The translations under genes and the position numbers were made by a program. A DNA stretch of 64,000 nt from assembly GCA_007922195.1 (NCBI GenBank), contig ML681996.1:21960998-22024997 (forward strand), read 5' to 3'. Origin of the DNA: Podocnemis expansa (lineage: Eukaryota > Chordata > Testudines > Podocnemididae). Numbering within the stretch: the first letter of the stretch is position 1; each line of letters opens with the position of its first letter. A model generated the notes under the pieces. It saw only the letters and a list, made by a program, of their open reading frames with translations. It had not been told where the DNA came from and did not search any database. Positions 10,860 to 22,004 of this stretch are shown here, one piece after another.

Positions 10860-11227
10860 AGTCTGCTCAGACACACCTATACAGAAACACAAGTGACACA
10901 AGCAGCACACTAATAGAATTACCATCTTCTCCAAAGAAAAAGTAACCCTAATAAATGAGCATACTCTGAGTTGGTGGGCAAAGTCGGTAACACAAGAGGC
11001 ATGCAAAAGGCAATAGGGGTTTGACAGGGTGAGGTATGAGTTTTGTAGAGCTCCTTTCTGTGATGCCAAGCTTTCAGTAGCATATAGTTTCATGGTTGTT
11101 CCAAATCACATCAGATCTCGGCCAATGCATAATCAGGGATCCATAAGTGAGTGCATGGTGTATAACCTTAAGCAATCTGAACAATTTCTAGTTCAAATTC
11201 TTTTTCCTATCACTCAGCTTTCTGAAA
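10860..11227. other. Non-coding, nothing recognised
   Basis: No gene or repeat family recognised between the minisatellite and the next MITE. Confidence 0.4.
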
Positions 11228-12218
11228 GGCTATGTCCACACCTGACTGTTTATTTAGAAATAAGCTAATTTCGAAATAAGCAAAATTGAAATAAAACACT
11301 TAATTTGATCTAATTTAAATTGAATTAAGGAAAAATAAGAAATTGAAATAGCAAGTCCAGACAGGACTTGCTATTTCGATTGGGGAGAGGGGCACCCTGG
11401 GAGGTGTGACAACATGGCCCCCTGGCAGGCCATGTTGCCACCCATTCCTCTGCCTGGCTCTCACCTGGAGAGCCAGGCAGGGGAAAAAGCAATGGGGGGG
11501 GAAGGCGGCTTGCCAGCAGGCTGGGGGTGCCCCTGCTCCCAAAGCTGCTTGCCCTGCCCCCACAGGAGACGGGGGGACCTCAGCTCCCCTGCCGGTGCTG
11601 GCAGTGGGAGCTGCAAGCCGGGAGACTGGGGGTGCTGCGGGTCCCCAAGCTGCTTGCTGGCACAGGCAAATGACTTGGGGAGCCAGGGCACCCCCAGCCT
11701 CCTGGCTTGCAGCTCCCACTGCAAGCGCCAGCAGGGGAAACGAGGTCCCCCCTGTGTCCCTGCTTGCCCTACAACCCCCGCAGCGGGGCAAGCGGCTTAG
11801 GGAGCCACTCTCCCAGCAAGAGCCGGCTGGGATATGGTGTCCCCCCCGACTGCCCGGGTTGGAGTGGTCCAGGGATCCCTGCTCCTGGCCAGCTCCGGGG
11901 GGCTGCAGCCCCGGTGGGATGCCAGGAACCACGGCGGCTAAGCCTGCCGCCAGGGACCCTGGGATGAATGTCACTCGTCATATCAATATGCCAGGCATAT
12001 CGATATAATAGAGTCAGATGGGTTATTTTGAAACCATAGTTTCAAAATAACCAGTCATTTCAATATAATACTAGGTTTTATTATATCGAAATGACTTTCT
12101 TTATTTCAAAAAAAGAAAGTCCGTATTTTAAGATAAGAAAATGTCGTGTGGACTTAGCAAGTTTTATTTTGAAACAACGACTGTTGTTTCGAAATAAAAC
12201 TCTTGTGTGGACACACTC
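11228..12218. mobile_element. Family A MITE, long copy (991 bp)
   Basis: It begins GGCTATGTCCACACCTG, ends TTGTGTGGACACACTC, and is flanked by AAA (11225-11227 and 12219-12221). Layout matches the 3007-4102 copy: TTCGAA-rich ends, a hairpin with arms GAAATAGCAAGTC/GACTTGCTATTTC (11345-11377), an AACATG/CATGTT stem, and a stem CTGCCTGGCTCTC/GAGAGCCAGGCAG (11450-11480). A GC-rich core follows, then an ATATCRATAT-rich right part. Open frames of up to 219 codons in the core show no recognisable domain. Confidence 0.82.
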
Positions 12219-12270
12219 AAAGTGTCATTTTTATATTTTCACAGCTACATCACAGTAGATGTAGTTGTGA

Positions 12271-12320
12271 AATATATATATATATCTGTCTGTCTATCTA
12301 GCTAGCTAGCTATAGATATA
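12271..12320. repeat. Compound microsatellite
   Basis: Consecutive AT, CTGT, CTAT and GCTA simple repeats in about 50 bp. Confidence 0.9.
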
Positions 12321-12454
12321 CACAAATTTTTCAAATAGCAACTGATAAAAAACTCCCAGAGCAGAAACAGAGTCTCTACATAAGCTGTCAGGGCTACTGT
12401 AAGGAAAAGCAATCCTGGGAGCCATCCAAGGCAGATATTAACATTATTAATACT

Positions 12455-13010
12455 GTCATATTTTATAAAGGGGTTTAAAGAACTATTCTTCTTTCTTGCC
12501 ATCCTATATATTTTTTCAGAAGTTTCAGGGACCATTTAGAAAATTTTGCTAACAAATGAGGTTTGTGCGATAACAAAATGATATTTTGGAGGATCATGAG
12601 AAGTGATGCATGCTACTGAAGGAGTACTGTACTGCAGGGAGGATTATATAAGTAGTGTTTCAACATAAGAGGCTTCCATACACAATGAATTATTGATAGA
12701 CCACCTTTGGCTGGATTATTAAAAGCCTTAGTGTTTATTTGAAGGAATAATTGTTGTTCGGAAGAGGGAGCAGAATGTGTAGTCAGTGAAAAGATTTTCT
12801 TCATTTTCACATTGTATTATTGAGTTCTGAACAAAATTTCTGTAGGTCTGAACTTTTAATTTTGTTGGAAGTATTCTATCTTTTTCTATATCTGATGAAA
12901 GAAAGACTCTTCAGTGTTCAGTTGCTTAAAGTGGATATTGTTACACCTTCAGATACAGAAAAAAATGCATGTGATGGAGATATTTTCCCCTTAAAACTTA
13001 ATATACAGTA
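12455..13010 (+). repeat. Unknown ~0.5-kb duplicated unit, copy 1
   Basis: This segment is collinear with 13668-14197. Matching landmarks in order: CTTGCCATCC (12495) with TTGCCATCC (13720), GATTATATAAG (12642) with GATTATATAAG (13859), CACAATGAATTATTGAT with CACAATGCATTATTGAT, GGAGGAATAATT-like sequence, TTTCTGTAGGTCTGA, and AAAGTGGATATTGT. Indels and substitutions are spread throughout, so the duplication is old. Small open frames in both copies are not conserved in frame, which argues for non-coding sequence. The unit could be an LTR or a local segmental duplication. Confidence 0.75.
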
Positions 13011-13667
13011 AAGTATGACCAGTATGGGCACAGGAACAGTCTAAAACATGTCTAAACAATCAATGACTTGAAGGACAAAGATGACACTCTCAGTATAGAA
13101 ACATTAAAGTATGAGATAATTATTGATGTCATAGAGCCTGCTTCAAAGCCCATTAAAGTCAATGAGAAGGCTCATATCTGAATTAGACATATGGAGAAGC
13201 AAGACTGTCTTGTTTATTCTCTTGCCAATGCAAGGTTGTTTGTATAGTTTATTGTTGAATACTACCTCAGTCAAGTTCTCAATGGTGCTTCTAAAATATA
13301 AACCTCTCATTTTCTCTGGGAGATGAAAATCTGTTCAGTCACAGCATGACGGAGAGACATGGGCAGGGAATCTTTTTAAAAGTTAAATATCTATACATTG
13401 ACTGACACACAGTCCTCCAACTGCACCCTGGTGCTTAATCACATTTCAGGGTAAAAAACCAAACCTAATGAGAGTCCTTAAATATCCTTGGCTTAGGTAG
13501 GGGCCTCTGAGACATCTTTGAAGACTGTAACAAAACTAAAGTGTCTAACTGATATAGCCCTCCCAATTTTATAAGAAGAAATATGTTTTTTTTTTAAATG
13601 ATATACTATTTCAGGTCTTTTCTGCTATCAGATCGAGGGCTATGGAAGATTGGGGGCAGAGGGGGAC
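13011..13667. other. Spacer between the duplicated units
   Basis: No gene. The phrase AGCCCATTAAAGTCAATGAG near 13147 resembles a short motif common in ancient amniote SINE and LINE tails. The remainder is unrecognised. Confidence 0.4.
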
Positions 13668-14197
13668 TGAAGGCAGTTTTATAACACTGCAGTTTTAGCA
13701 AAAACTTTTCTGATTTGTTTGCCATCCCATATAATTTCCACAAGTCTCAAGGATCTCTTAGGAGACTTCACTATCAAGTAAGATCTGATCAACAACAAAA
13801 CAATTTAAGAGACTCATGAGAATCTATAGAAACTGCTACAGGAATATGGTACTACAGTGATTATATAAGGAATGTTTTTACACAGAAGGCTTCTATACAC
13901 AATGCATTATTGATGGAACACCTTTGATTGGATAATGAAAACTCTCAGTATTAATTTGGAGGAATAATTCTTTGCAGAGGAGGGAGAAGAATGTGTACAT
14001 TCCATGAAAAGTGTTTCTTCTTTTTCACATTATATTGTACAGGTCTGGACAATAGTTTCTGTAGGTCTGATCTTTCAGTATTGTTCATGGTATTCTACTT
14101 TCTATATTTTTCTATGCCTGATGGAAGGACTCTTCAATGTTCAATGCTTAAAAGTGGATATTGTACTTTCAGATATGGAAAAATAACTAGAATGTAA
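13668..14197 (+). repeat. Unknown ~0.5-kb duplicated unit, copy 2
   Basis: Collinear partner of 12455-13010, offset by about 1.2 kb. Similarity starts near a TTTTATAA motif and ends near the AGATATGGAAAAATAA sequence, beyond which the two flanks no longer agree. Both copies retain a TATATAAG motif in their first half. Confidence 0.75.
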
Positions 14198-14932
14198 AAT
14201 GCACTTTTATCTGAGATTTATACATTGGGATATTTCCTCCACTGTTCAGCCTAAATTCCTCTTTCCTTGACTTCACTTTTTTACACCTTGAAGGAAGTTA
14301 AAGAGTTTATCTCCCTCCTTCACATTTGCCCATTTCAAGTGGGGGTATTATTAACAATCAGAAATTTGTAAATGCTTTCTGGCCTTATCTTTCTAAGGCT
14401 TCCAAACAAGTAAAGAATAATGTGCAGGGTTTTTCTGTTCTGCCCCCACAGAGGCTGGCTTAACAACAGGAGAGATATGGCTCTGCTTTGTAAAAGGTGA
14501 CAATAGCAATCTGAATGTCCATACAAGAAGTAGACAGTCATTGTATTGAATACCTCTCCATGTTGAATGAAAACATGAAGTGTAACTGTCTAGATTTTTA
14601 CAGTTTACTGAAGAAGGACTCTGATTCACCAATGAACTTCAGCACAGGTAATTCCACTGACTTAAATAAGACTAGAGTTACAAACCTGTTAGATTAGCTT
14701 GCTGAACTAGGGCTATGGCCATGGCCAAACTACAGGAAAAACCAGCCTCATATCAAATGGCTGGCGTACTAAGCCACAAAGTCACAAAGTTTCCCCATTT
14801 TTTTATGTACCATGTTGCTCTGGGTTTTCTGTATGAAATGTCTTTATAAGTTAGACTGTATTTTGCTAGGTTTCTAAATGTGGGGAATGGAATGCACACC
14901 TTAGAAGTGTTTGAAAAATGCTGTATTAATAT
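14198..14932. other. Non-coding, nothing recognised
   Basis: No identifiable gene or repeat. Short frames here lack recognisable domains. Confidence 0.45.
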
Positions 14933-15536
14933 TGTGGCAGAGCACCCTATCAGTCTTGCTGGATAACAGCTGTGTCCCCTGGCAGGGTGGGCCTGAGGTA
15001 AATCTGTCCCACTCTCTACAAATCCTTTGCTTCTCGCCTTGGCACCTTTCTGTTAGAGTAGTGCCCTGGTTTGGGCCTGTGGAGGAGAGAAAGATGGAGC
15101 TGAGCCAACAGGAGGAGAGAAAGATGGAGCTGAGCCAGTCAGTCTACACAGCCCAGACCCCAGGGAAGTATCTTCTCCTCACTTCTTCAAGGGATATGTA
15201 GATATGGTGGTGATGCTTGGGGGTGGGGGTGGACTATTAGTCATTCCCCCAAATTGGTACATGGGCTTTTCTTTTACTGCTCCTGATTTGAGGAGAAGCA
15301 CTATCTCCTAAACTGGGGAAGTCTCTCCTGCTACTACCATAAGCCTCTGGCAACTTCTCTCCCTCTTTAGCAAAGGGTTTTAATAGGCCTGGAGTGGCCT
15401 TTAATTGGTCCCAGTTGCCTCCAGTTGACCTTTAGTAACCTTTCCTCCGCCTGCAGGGAAAAGTCCTTAACGGTCCAGGGCTCATATAGGTGGATTCATA
15501 TATCCTTTTGTAGCCATTCAGTCTGACTTTACCACA
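14933..15536 (+). mobile_element. Solo LTR, 604 bp, with 4-bp target duplication
   Basis: The unit begins TGTGGCAGAGCACC and ends CTTTACCACA, giving canonical TG...CA ends within a short inverted repeat (TGTGG/CCACA). It is flanked by ATAT on both sides (14929-14932 and 15537-15540). Four- to six-bp duplications are usual for LTR retroelements, and a lone LTR suggests recombination removed the body. Inside is a 30-bp tandem duplication around GAGGAGAGAAAGATGGAGCT (about 15090-15145). No TATA box or polyA signal is clear, which lowers certainty. The strand is arbitrary. Confidence 0.5.
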
Positions 15537-15684
15537 ATATGAATTAATACAAACTATTGTCAATTTATATTGAGCTAAATTGCAATTGATTCTCAGATAG
15601 GCAAACTACCACATTTATCTATTAATAAGAGTGGGCTGAAGTATTTAGCCTCTTTAAGTGGTATGCCTGCCATTGAGGGTCGGA

Positions 15685-15740
15685 TTTTTTTTTCTTTTTT
15701 TTTTCTTTTTCTTTCTTTCTTTTTTATTTTATTTTTTTTA
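15685..15740. repeat. T-rich low-complexity tract
   Basis: Runs of T interrupted by single C, including CTTT repeats. It might be a reversed poly(A) tail, but no retroposon body is recognisable beside it. Confidence 0.85.
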
Positions 15741-15822
15741 AGGTGCTAGGTTTTTTGAATGTTCTGAAAATCAGACCGCCATTAAGAAATCCCAGAATGG
15801 ATACCCTACAACTGAGGCCCCC

Positions 15823-16296
15823 TTTGGGGGACAACAGAAGATGTCATAATGGAGAGCTTAGTGGTGCCCACAGCCTCCCCATGAGCAGTCCAACCATGAA
15901 CTGTTCCTGGGCTCCATGCCCAGAGAACCAGCTGGTACTTGTTTTTATCTGCTGCTGTTTTGCTCTGCCTGTCTGTTTTGCTATGCTGTGTGTTTCCAAG
16001 GAGTCAGCTCAGTGATGAGCCCAAGTATATGAGGGATGGGTGGGCCTGATCACTCCACATCCCCTGGAAAGCTATATTTTAACATAGCCCCAGATAAGTG
16101 GCAGACTTCACTGCAGGACCAAGGTACCATGGAAACCTCCTCAGGGTTGTCCGCAGTTGACCAGGGGTCCTGACTGCAGAAGGGACTTAAGTTTCTCGTC
16201 ACTGTATTGTTTTGCTTGCTCAGGGTTGCTCATCCTGGTATTCAATAAATATTTTAAATGGTCTCTAACTGTATCTGATGAATCCAAACGTGAACC
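15823..16296 (+). mobile_element. 5' LTR of a decayed LTR retroelement
   Basis: This segment aligns end to end with 18721-19185. Shared blocks include GAGCTTAGTGGTGCCCA, CTGCTGTTTTGCTCTGCCTG, CACTGCAGGACCAAGGT, a polyadenylation signal within TTCAATAAATA, and TATCTGRTGAATCCAAA near the end. The pair encloses about 2.4 kb with Gag-like remnants. Differences at many positions indicate an old insertion. No flanking target duplication was found, so the outer boundaries are approximate. Confidence 0.75.
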
Positions 16297-16533
16297 AACC
16301 CTTTAGGGAAATATTTCTTGATATGAAAAGGATTCATCAGCCCAGTTAAACACCATGTGGTAGAAAAAGCAAAAGGATGAAGTGAGTCTTCCAGGGTGGC
16401 CAGCCACATCAACCTGGGTGTGAGTGGCCTAACAGTGGAAGCAGGTTACCCCCCCCCACCTGTCATTTTTGAAAGGGAGTTGGGAGAGTATGTAACTCCC
16501 ACTTGTCTCGAGAAGGTGCTTGGCACCTTGTAA

Positions 16534-17734
16534 GTGAGGAAAAAAGCAAAGGGAGTACAGCTGGCTTGGTGGCTTTTCCTGTCAGCTCTCTGGCACCAGC
16601 ACAAGGCACCGCTGGAACTGGAGAAGCAGGTCAGGGATTTGAACCTGGAGGTGAAACAAGCACAGTTGTTCCAGACCCTGCAGCAGACCTCCCCATCCCA
16701 ACTACAGGCCGAGAGGGACAAGGCAGAGGTGATCATGGTACACCACACTCAGTATAAATATAATCAAAAATCCCAGGATCCCATCTTGATGGTGAAGGTA
16801 CTCACCATTTGCCGTGGGGATTGGGACCCTTAGACGGCAACATTTAGAGTTCATCAGATGATGACTTTGAGCCATGGAAAGAGGGCAGCACTAAGGACCC
16901 CCAGGGATATGCGGTACACCCTCTGGTAACCCAGAAGGCCCAAATGACAATTGGGGGCACCACCAATGCACTGGTGCCCCCACAGTTCACCCGTGTCACT
17001 CGAGATTTCAAGCAAACAGAATTGCAAGATATAGCAACATGTTTCCGCCAGGCTGACTGTGAAACCCTGGCAGCATGGTTGGTGTGCCTTTTTGATGTGG
17101 GAACTAATGTGGTTCAGCTACACCCCCAGGAGCTCCACCACTTTGGATCTTTATCTAATAATCTAGCCATAAATTAGTGGCTTTGCAGAGTGCATCCATA
17201 AAAGCAGGTGCCCACGCTCTTTGTGTGGCTGAGAGCAGCAGTAACCCACCAATATCAAGACTCCATGGCTTGACCCGAGGTAGATGGTACTTGGAGTATT
17301 GCTGCCAAAGTCGGTGCCTGGTTGCAGGAGTGTAGAATGTGCATAAGATTATATAGTGGTGACTTCTGAGGACCCGATGCAGAGGCATTCAAGACAAGCC
17401 TGCAGGTCCGAGTAGTGTGGAGAAACACTAGTTATTTAAAGGCATCCAGCCTGGTGCTTCTGGGCACTGCCATCAGATGCTTCATCGGGGGGTCATTAGT
17501 ATAGTGAACCAGCTCAATGATTTGGGACTGGCCAATCAATCAGAGCAACTGTGGGTCCACCCCTTGGCCAAAGAACCAGACTATTGCAATAAGACCACCA
17601 CCAAGCCAAAAGTGACTCATCAGGAAATGTTCCTCACTGTACTTCAAGCAGGGGTGGACAAGGCAGAAATAGACCAAAGGCCAAGAGTGGAACTGTGGGC
17701 ATGGTACAAGGCTTTAAAAAAAAGCAGCCCCTGA
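16534..17734 (+). pseudogene. Gag-like remnants of the LTR retroelement
   Basis: Three short frames lie in succession (16534-16833, 16944-17177 and 17477-17734) in differing phases. The first has a heptad-like leucine and charged stretch (LEKQVRDLNLEVKQAQ) suggesting a coiled coil. The second includes LQDIATCFRQADCETLAAWLV, and the third TKPKVTHQEMFLTVLQAGVD; both look to me like retroviral-type Gag capsid pieces. Stops and frameshifts separate them, so no functional protein can be made. Position between two LTRs supports the call. Similarity is from pattern memory only. Confidence 0.45.
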
Positions 17735-18720
17735 AGAGACGGGAGGAAAGTGAAGTTGTGTACCCTCTCCTGCTGGTGCAATGGCAGGCACCGTGGCCAA
17801 AGCAGGACTGAGGGGAAGGTCAGACCCCAGCCATGCGCGTGGCCAGGGGGCTAACCACGGACAGAAACTGGAGGCCATATGTCCCTCTGACCAAACATCA
17901 AAGGAGTGGCACCCACTTCTGGGCCAGGCATTCCTAGAACTCAGTTCATGCCCTCTCCCTGGGGGCACTTCTTGTGAAAAAATCTGGGGGCAGTCCTCTA
18001 GGGGCTCTCCTTCCTAGTTGCTGTAGAAGAGTGAAACTCTGACCTAGCTATACAAGAGGGCAGACTGGTCTGGGTACAGCCCCAGCTGTGGACAACAGTG
18101 GTCCTCGGTGAAATGGTGGCACAGGAGCGAGGCAACATGGCATGGGGATTGCCTGTTAATACAATCAGCCTCATGTGCCTCCTGGAGGAGTGCTGCATTA
18201 ACACACTTGAGTAGTCCTTCTCTGGTAGGGAAGGGGGCCCTGCAGCACCCAAATTCACCCCTTTGTCTCTTTTTGCTTCAACAGGTATAATTATGCAGAG
18301 ACAAGTGTTCTCCACCTGCTGTTCATTAGCCGGTGTTGAGGTGCATGCTTCACCTACACCATTGCCCCAGTCATGCTCCACTGCACTGGGGTTACCGCAT
18401 GGAAAGCAGATGACACCAACTGAATAGTTCATAATATTATTTGCTTAGCCAGTCAATGTTTTTAAATGAAATGTTTAAGGTTATTGCTTTTCAGGGAGTA
18501 GCACTGCCCATTTTTTATGATGTGGTAGTTGCTATTTATAATACAGTTGCTTATAATAGATAGCTGTTTAGGGGTAGGAGTTAATTGTAATGTGTTTATT
18601 GCTAATTCTGTACCTTATTATTAGTGTAATTTGTAAATTATGTGTACGTGTGTGTGTGTAAAAGCCCTGAATTAAGCAATTGTCACTCATCTGGGTGGGT
18701 TTTGAGTGCCAAGGGTAGAG
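17735..18720 (+). other. Internal 3' region of the LTR retroelement
   Basis: The sequence between the Gag-like remnants and the 3' LTR shows no protease, reverse transcriptase, integrase or envelope motif. A purine-rich AAGGGTAGAGTGTAGGGAG lies immediately before the 3' LTR and could be the polypurine tract. The element has lost polymerase or is a non-autonomous form. Confidence 0.5.
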
Positions 18721-19185
18721 TGTAGGGAGACAGCAGATGATGCAATAGGGAGCTTAGTGGTGCCCATGGCCCCTCCGTGAGTGACCTGACCATGACCCGT
18801 TCCTGGGCTTTTGCCTGGAGAACCTGGTGATGCTTGTTTTACATGTGCTGCTGTTTTGCTCTGCCTGTCTGTTTTGTTATGCTGTGTGTTCCCATGGAGT
18901 CAGCGGGTGGTAAGCCCAAATATCTAAGTGAGGGATGGGCAGGCCTGATCATCCTGCCTCTCCTTAAATGCTGTAGTTTAGCATAGCCCCTAATAAGTGG
19001 AAGACTTCACTGCAGGACCAAGGTGGCCCAGAAAGCTCATCCTCAGTTGTCTGGGTTCCTGACTCTAGAAGAGACATAAGCTTTGCACCACAACATTCTT
19101 TTGCTTGCTCAGAGTTGTTCATCCTGGCATTCAATAAATACTTCAAATGGTCTGAAACTGTATCTGGTGAATCCAAAAGTGAACC
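18721..19185 (+). mobile_element. 3' LTR of the decayed LTR retroelement
   Basis: Partner of the repeat at 15823-16296, with the same block order including the AATAAA signal. It begins TGTAGGGAGACAGC; the same place in the 5' copy reads TTTGGGGGACAACAG. Just past its end, ACCACCAAAACGTCTTCAG recurs with one change about 35 bp later (19194-19245). Confidence 0.75.
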
Positions 19186-19902
19186 CCTCCCAACCACCAA
19201 AACGTCTTCAGAGAGTGGTTGAGAAACACCACCAAAATGTCTTCAGTCAAATTCAAAACTGACAGATGAATAAAATAAACTATCCCAAATACTAAAACGA
19301 GCCATTTACAGAAATACTCAATTATCTGATAACACCTGCCAACATAGCAAATTTCCCTTACATCACTAAGGAACTTGTCTTAACACTCAGTCTAATTTGA
19401 TAATTAAACCACATTATACACCTTTGAAATTTCATAACCCCATTCATACAACTCTCTAAATAAATCTGTGTTGTATCACCTACATGGCATTTATGAATGT
19501 TTAACAGACTACACTGAAAGATTATTAAGGTACAGAGGAGATACAAGGTCAATATCTAATCACATTAAAAATTAATTTAAAGTTATAAAGAAATATGAGG
19601 TTAGCATTAGAAATTGTTGTGTATTAGATTAAGTGATGGAAAGAAGAGTAGGGAAAAAAAAGATGGGAAAAGAACCCAACCCACAATCTTCTACTAAGTT
19701 TCAGATCAAATATTTTCCAAGCACAGTTTTGCAGATAATTAACGATCTGTGTTACTCGGAGAGAGTATTTGTCTGCTGTACACAAATCATACTTTACACT
19801 TCAGCAATACCTTCTATTTAAGGAGCTCAATCTTCTCAACAATTCCATGATGTTCATCAGCATTATTGTCACCATTTTATAGCAGGAAAGGTTAGGAACA
19901 AA
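19186..19902. other. AT-rich non-coding sequence
   Basis: No gene. At 19830-19895 the phrase TTGTCACCATTTTATAGCAGG resembles a MIR-type SINE core fragment, too short to call firmly. Confidence 0.4.
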
Positions 19903-20765
19903 AGCTATGTCTACATGTAGAGGCTTATTTCGAGTTAAGATATTTTGAAATAAGTTATTTTGAAATAAAATCCTTAATTCTAATTAACTTAACTCAAAAT
20001 AAGGAAAAACAGCAAAGTGAAATAGCAAATCCTGACACAGGATTTGCTATTTTGAATCAGGAGAGGGGCAGCATGTGAGGTGTGGCAACATGGTCCCCTG
20101 GCAGGGCCATGTTGCCAACCAATTCCCTGCCACTGGCTCTGCAGAGCCAGTGGCAGAGGAAAAAAGCCCCCAGAGTCAGAGGTAGTGGGGACGCTCCTCC
20201 ACCCCGCCGCTTCCCCAACAGCAGGGTGGTGGCATAAGTCAGGGCACTCAGTTCCCCTGCCACTGGCTGCCTGCAAGCGGCCGGGATGATGCCGCCTCCC
20301 GCAGCCCCTGGCTGCCTGCAAGTGACCAGGGTAGATGTGGGTCCCCCACCCCTGCCAGGCTCTGCAACCTGGTCAGTTTCACAGAAGTGAAATTGACTAG
20401 GCTGCAGAGTCCAGCCACTCCACAGCCTAGTCAATTTCATGCCTGTGAAATTGACCAGGTTGTGGAGCCTGCCAGGGGCTGGGGGCGCCAGCATCACCCT
20501 TCGACACTTACAGATGGCCAGCGATTGGGGACCCAACATCTGCCCTGTCCACCTGCTGCAGGAGCTGGCATCACCTCTGGCTGCTTGACGGCAACCAGGG
20601 GCTAGGGGCTCAGCCTGTGCCAGCGGGCCAGTGGCGGGGATGCAGGAAGCCCCGTGAGCTCTGCCCCCATGGCTGGGAAAGCAGCAAGGGTGCAGGGTGC
20701 CCCGATCCTGCTTGCCCCATAGCCCAAGTTCCACGGCAGCTCACGGGGTGGCCGTGGCTCATCCT
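19903..20765. mobile_element. Family A MITE, long copy, right end lost
   Basis: It begins AGCTATGTCTACATGTAG with TTCGAG- and TTTGAAATAA-rich sequence. The hairpin GAAATAGCAAATC/GATTTGCTATTTT (20019-20053) follows, then a stem CTGCCACTGGCTCT/AGAGCCAGTGGCAG (20127-20156). Two copies of a 34-bp palindrome with CCTGGTCAGTTTCAC-type arms sit at 20368-20401 and 20426-20459. The right terminus is missing where a minus-strand PLE begins. Open frames of up to 225 codons in the core have no recognisable domain. Confidence 0.75.
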
Positions 20766-21890
20766 AAGATTCAGACACTGGAAAACAGCACATAGAAGAG
20801 GGTGAGGTCAAATCACCTGTTGTAATGGGAAAAGAAGCCATAGTCATGATTTAATCCTGCTTTCACACAGTCAAAGTTGTAAACCAATTCCAAACCTGTA
20901 GTTGCTCTTTGAAGGCTTGATGTGTTATGCATTTGCTTGAGCACAGTTATTAACAAATCTTCAACAGAGTGAGTAAAAAGATTGAAGTGGTCAGCTACTG
21001 GTTTTTGAATATTGTGATTTCTGATGTCAGTTTGTGCCCATTTATTCTTTTGCACAGAGACTGTCCTGTTTGTCCAATGTATAAGGTGTGGAGGCATTTC
21101 TGGCACATGATAGCATAAATCACATTGGTGGATGAGCAAGTGAATAAGCCTTTGATGGAATAGCTGGCTGAATTAGGTCCTATGATGGTGTCTTTTCATG
21201 CAGATATATGGGCAAACTTGGCAACGTGATTTCTTGTAGGTGTGTGTGCCTTCTTTAATGTTTCTGTTTTTAGGTCTTCAGTTGCTGGTGAGTATCTGTT
21301 TAAGGTTAGGAGGCTGTCTGTAGGCAAGGAGGGCTCTGTCTCCCATGGCTTGAGAGAGTGAGGGATCATCTTGTAGAACAGACTGTAGGTCTTTAATTAT
21401 GCATTGTAGAGGTCTGACGTCAGGGCGGGGGGTGTAGATGATGATCAGTGGTGTTCTGTTGTTTTCTTTCTTGGGCGTCTCCTTTATTAGTAGGCTTTGG
21501 GGTACCCACCCGGCTCTGTCAATCTGTTTCTTCACTTCCACAGGTGAGTACTGCAGTTTTAAGAATGCTTGATAGAGATCCTAAAGGTGTCTGTCTGTAT
21601 CTGAGGGATCAGAACAAAATTGGTTATATCTTAGGGCTTGGCTTTAGACAATAGATTGTGGGGTGTGAAAGCTCAAGGAATGTAGATAAGTATACCTACC
21701 AATGAATAGATTTTGGTATAGGATGGTGTTTATGTGTTCATCCCTAATTTGTACTGTAGTGTTCAGAAAGTGGATCTCCTGTGTGGAGTCTTCCACGATA
21801 ATTTTGATTGTGGAGCGGAAATTGTTAGTAGCAACAGTAGTAAGATTTGTATTCTTATATTCCACACACAAGTACTCACATTATCATAAA
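20766..21890 (-). mobile_element. Penelope-like element, 5'-truncated, RT end and endonuclease relic
   Basis: On the minus strand, 21872-21645 encodes a piece with FLNTTVQIRDEHINTILYQN then RYTYLHS, matching the late part of a Penelope-type reverse transcriptase. Next, 21541-21278 gives TPKKENNRTPLIIIYTPRPD and AYRQPPNLKQILTSN, typical of the region after the RT. At 21140-21050 a decayed GIY-YIG-like segment (LIHWTNRTVSVQ) follows. Stops and frame changes separate the pieces, so it is dead. The catalytic part of RT lies in the truncated 5' side. The copy at 46955-48290 shares the NLKQI(L/F)(T/S)SN block. Confidence 0.85.
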
Positions 21891-21969
21891 TAGACCATTG
21901 TAAATAAAGAAAGACTTGCACGAATAAGGTGACCAGGATTTGCTCTCATTCACTTATCTATGATTTCAC

Positions 21970-21970
21970 A

Positions 21971-22003
<33 letters not shown>

Positions 22004-22004
22004 G
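21970..22004. repeat. (ATT)n microsatellite
   Basis: Pure ATT trinucleotide array of about 11-12 units. Confidence 0.95.

Noticed and set aside
10483..10876. Repeated SRLGHT-type peptide as a real repeat protein
   Set aside because: It is the translation of a 57-bp minisatellite whose units include non-multiples of three (58, 85), so the frame is not maintained.
11315..12008. Open frames of 200-219 codons
   Set aside because: Same situation in another family A core. The frame is not conserved with the homologous core at 3 kb.
12820..14197. Small paralogous proteins in the two duplicated units
   Set aside because: The matching nucleotide blocks are read in different frames, and the peptides are not conserved apart from a six-residue stretch.
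15743..16015. 90-codon frame with a hydrophobic end, possible membrane protein
   Set aside because: It lies within the 5' LTR and is not conserved in the 3' LTR.
20057..20734. 225-codon minus-strand frame
   Set aside because: It coincides with a family A core and includes palindromic repeats. No transposase or other domain is visible.
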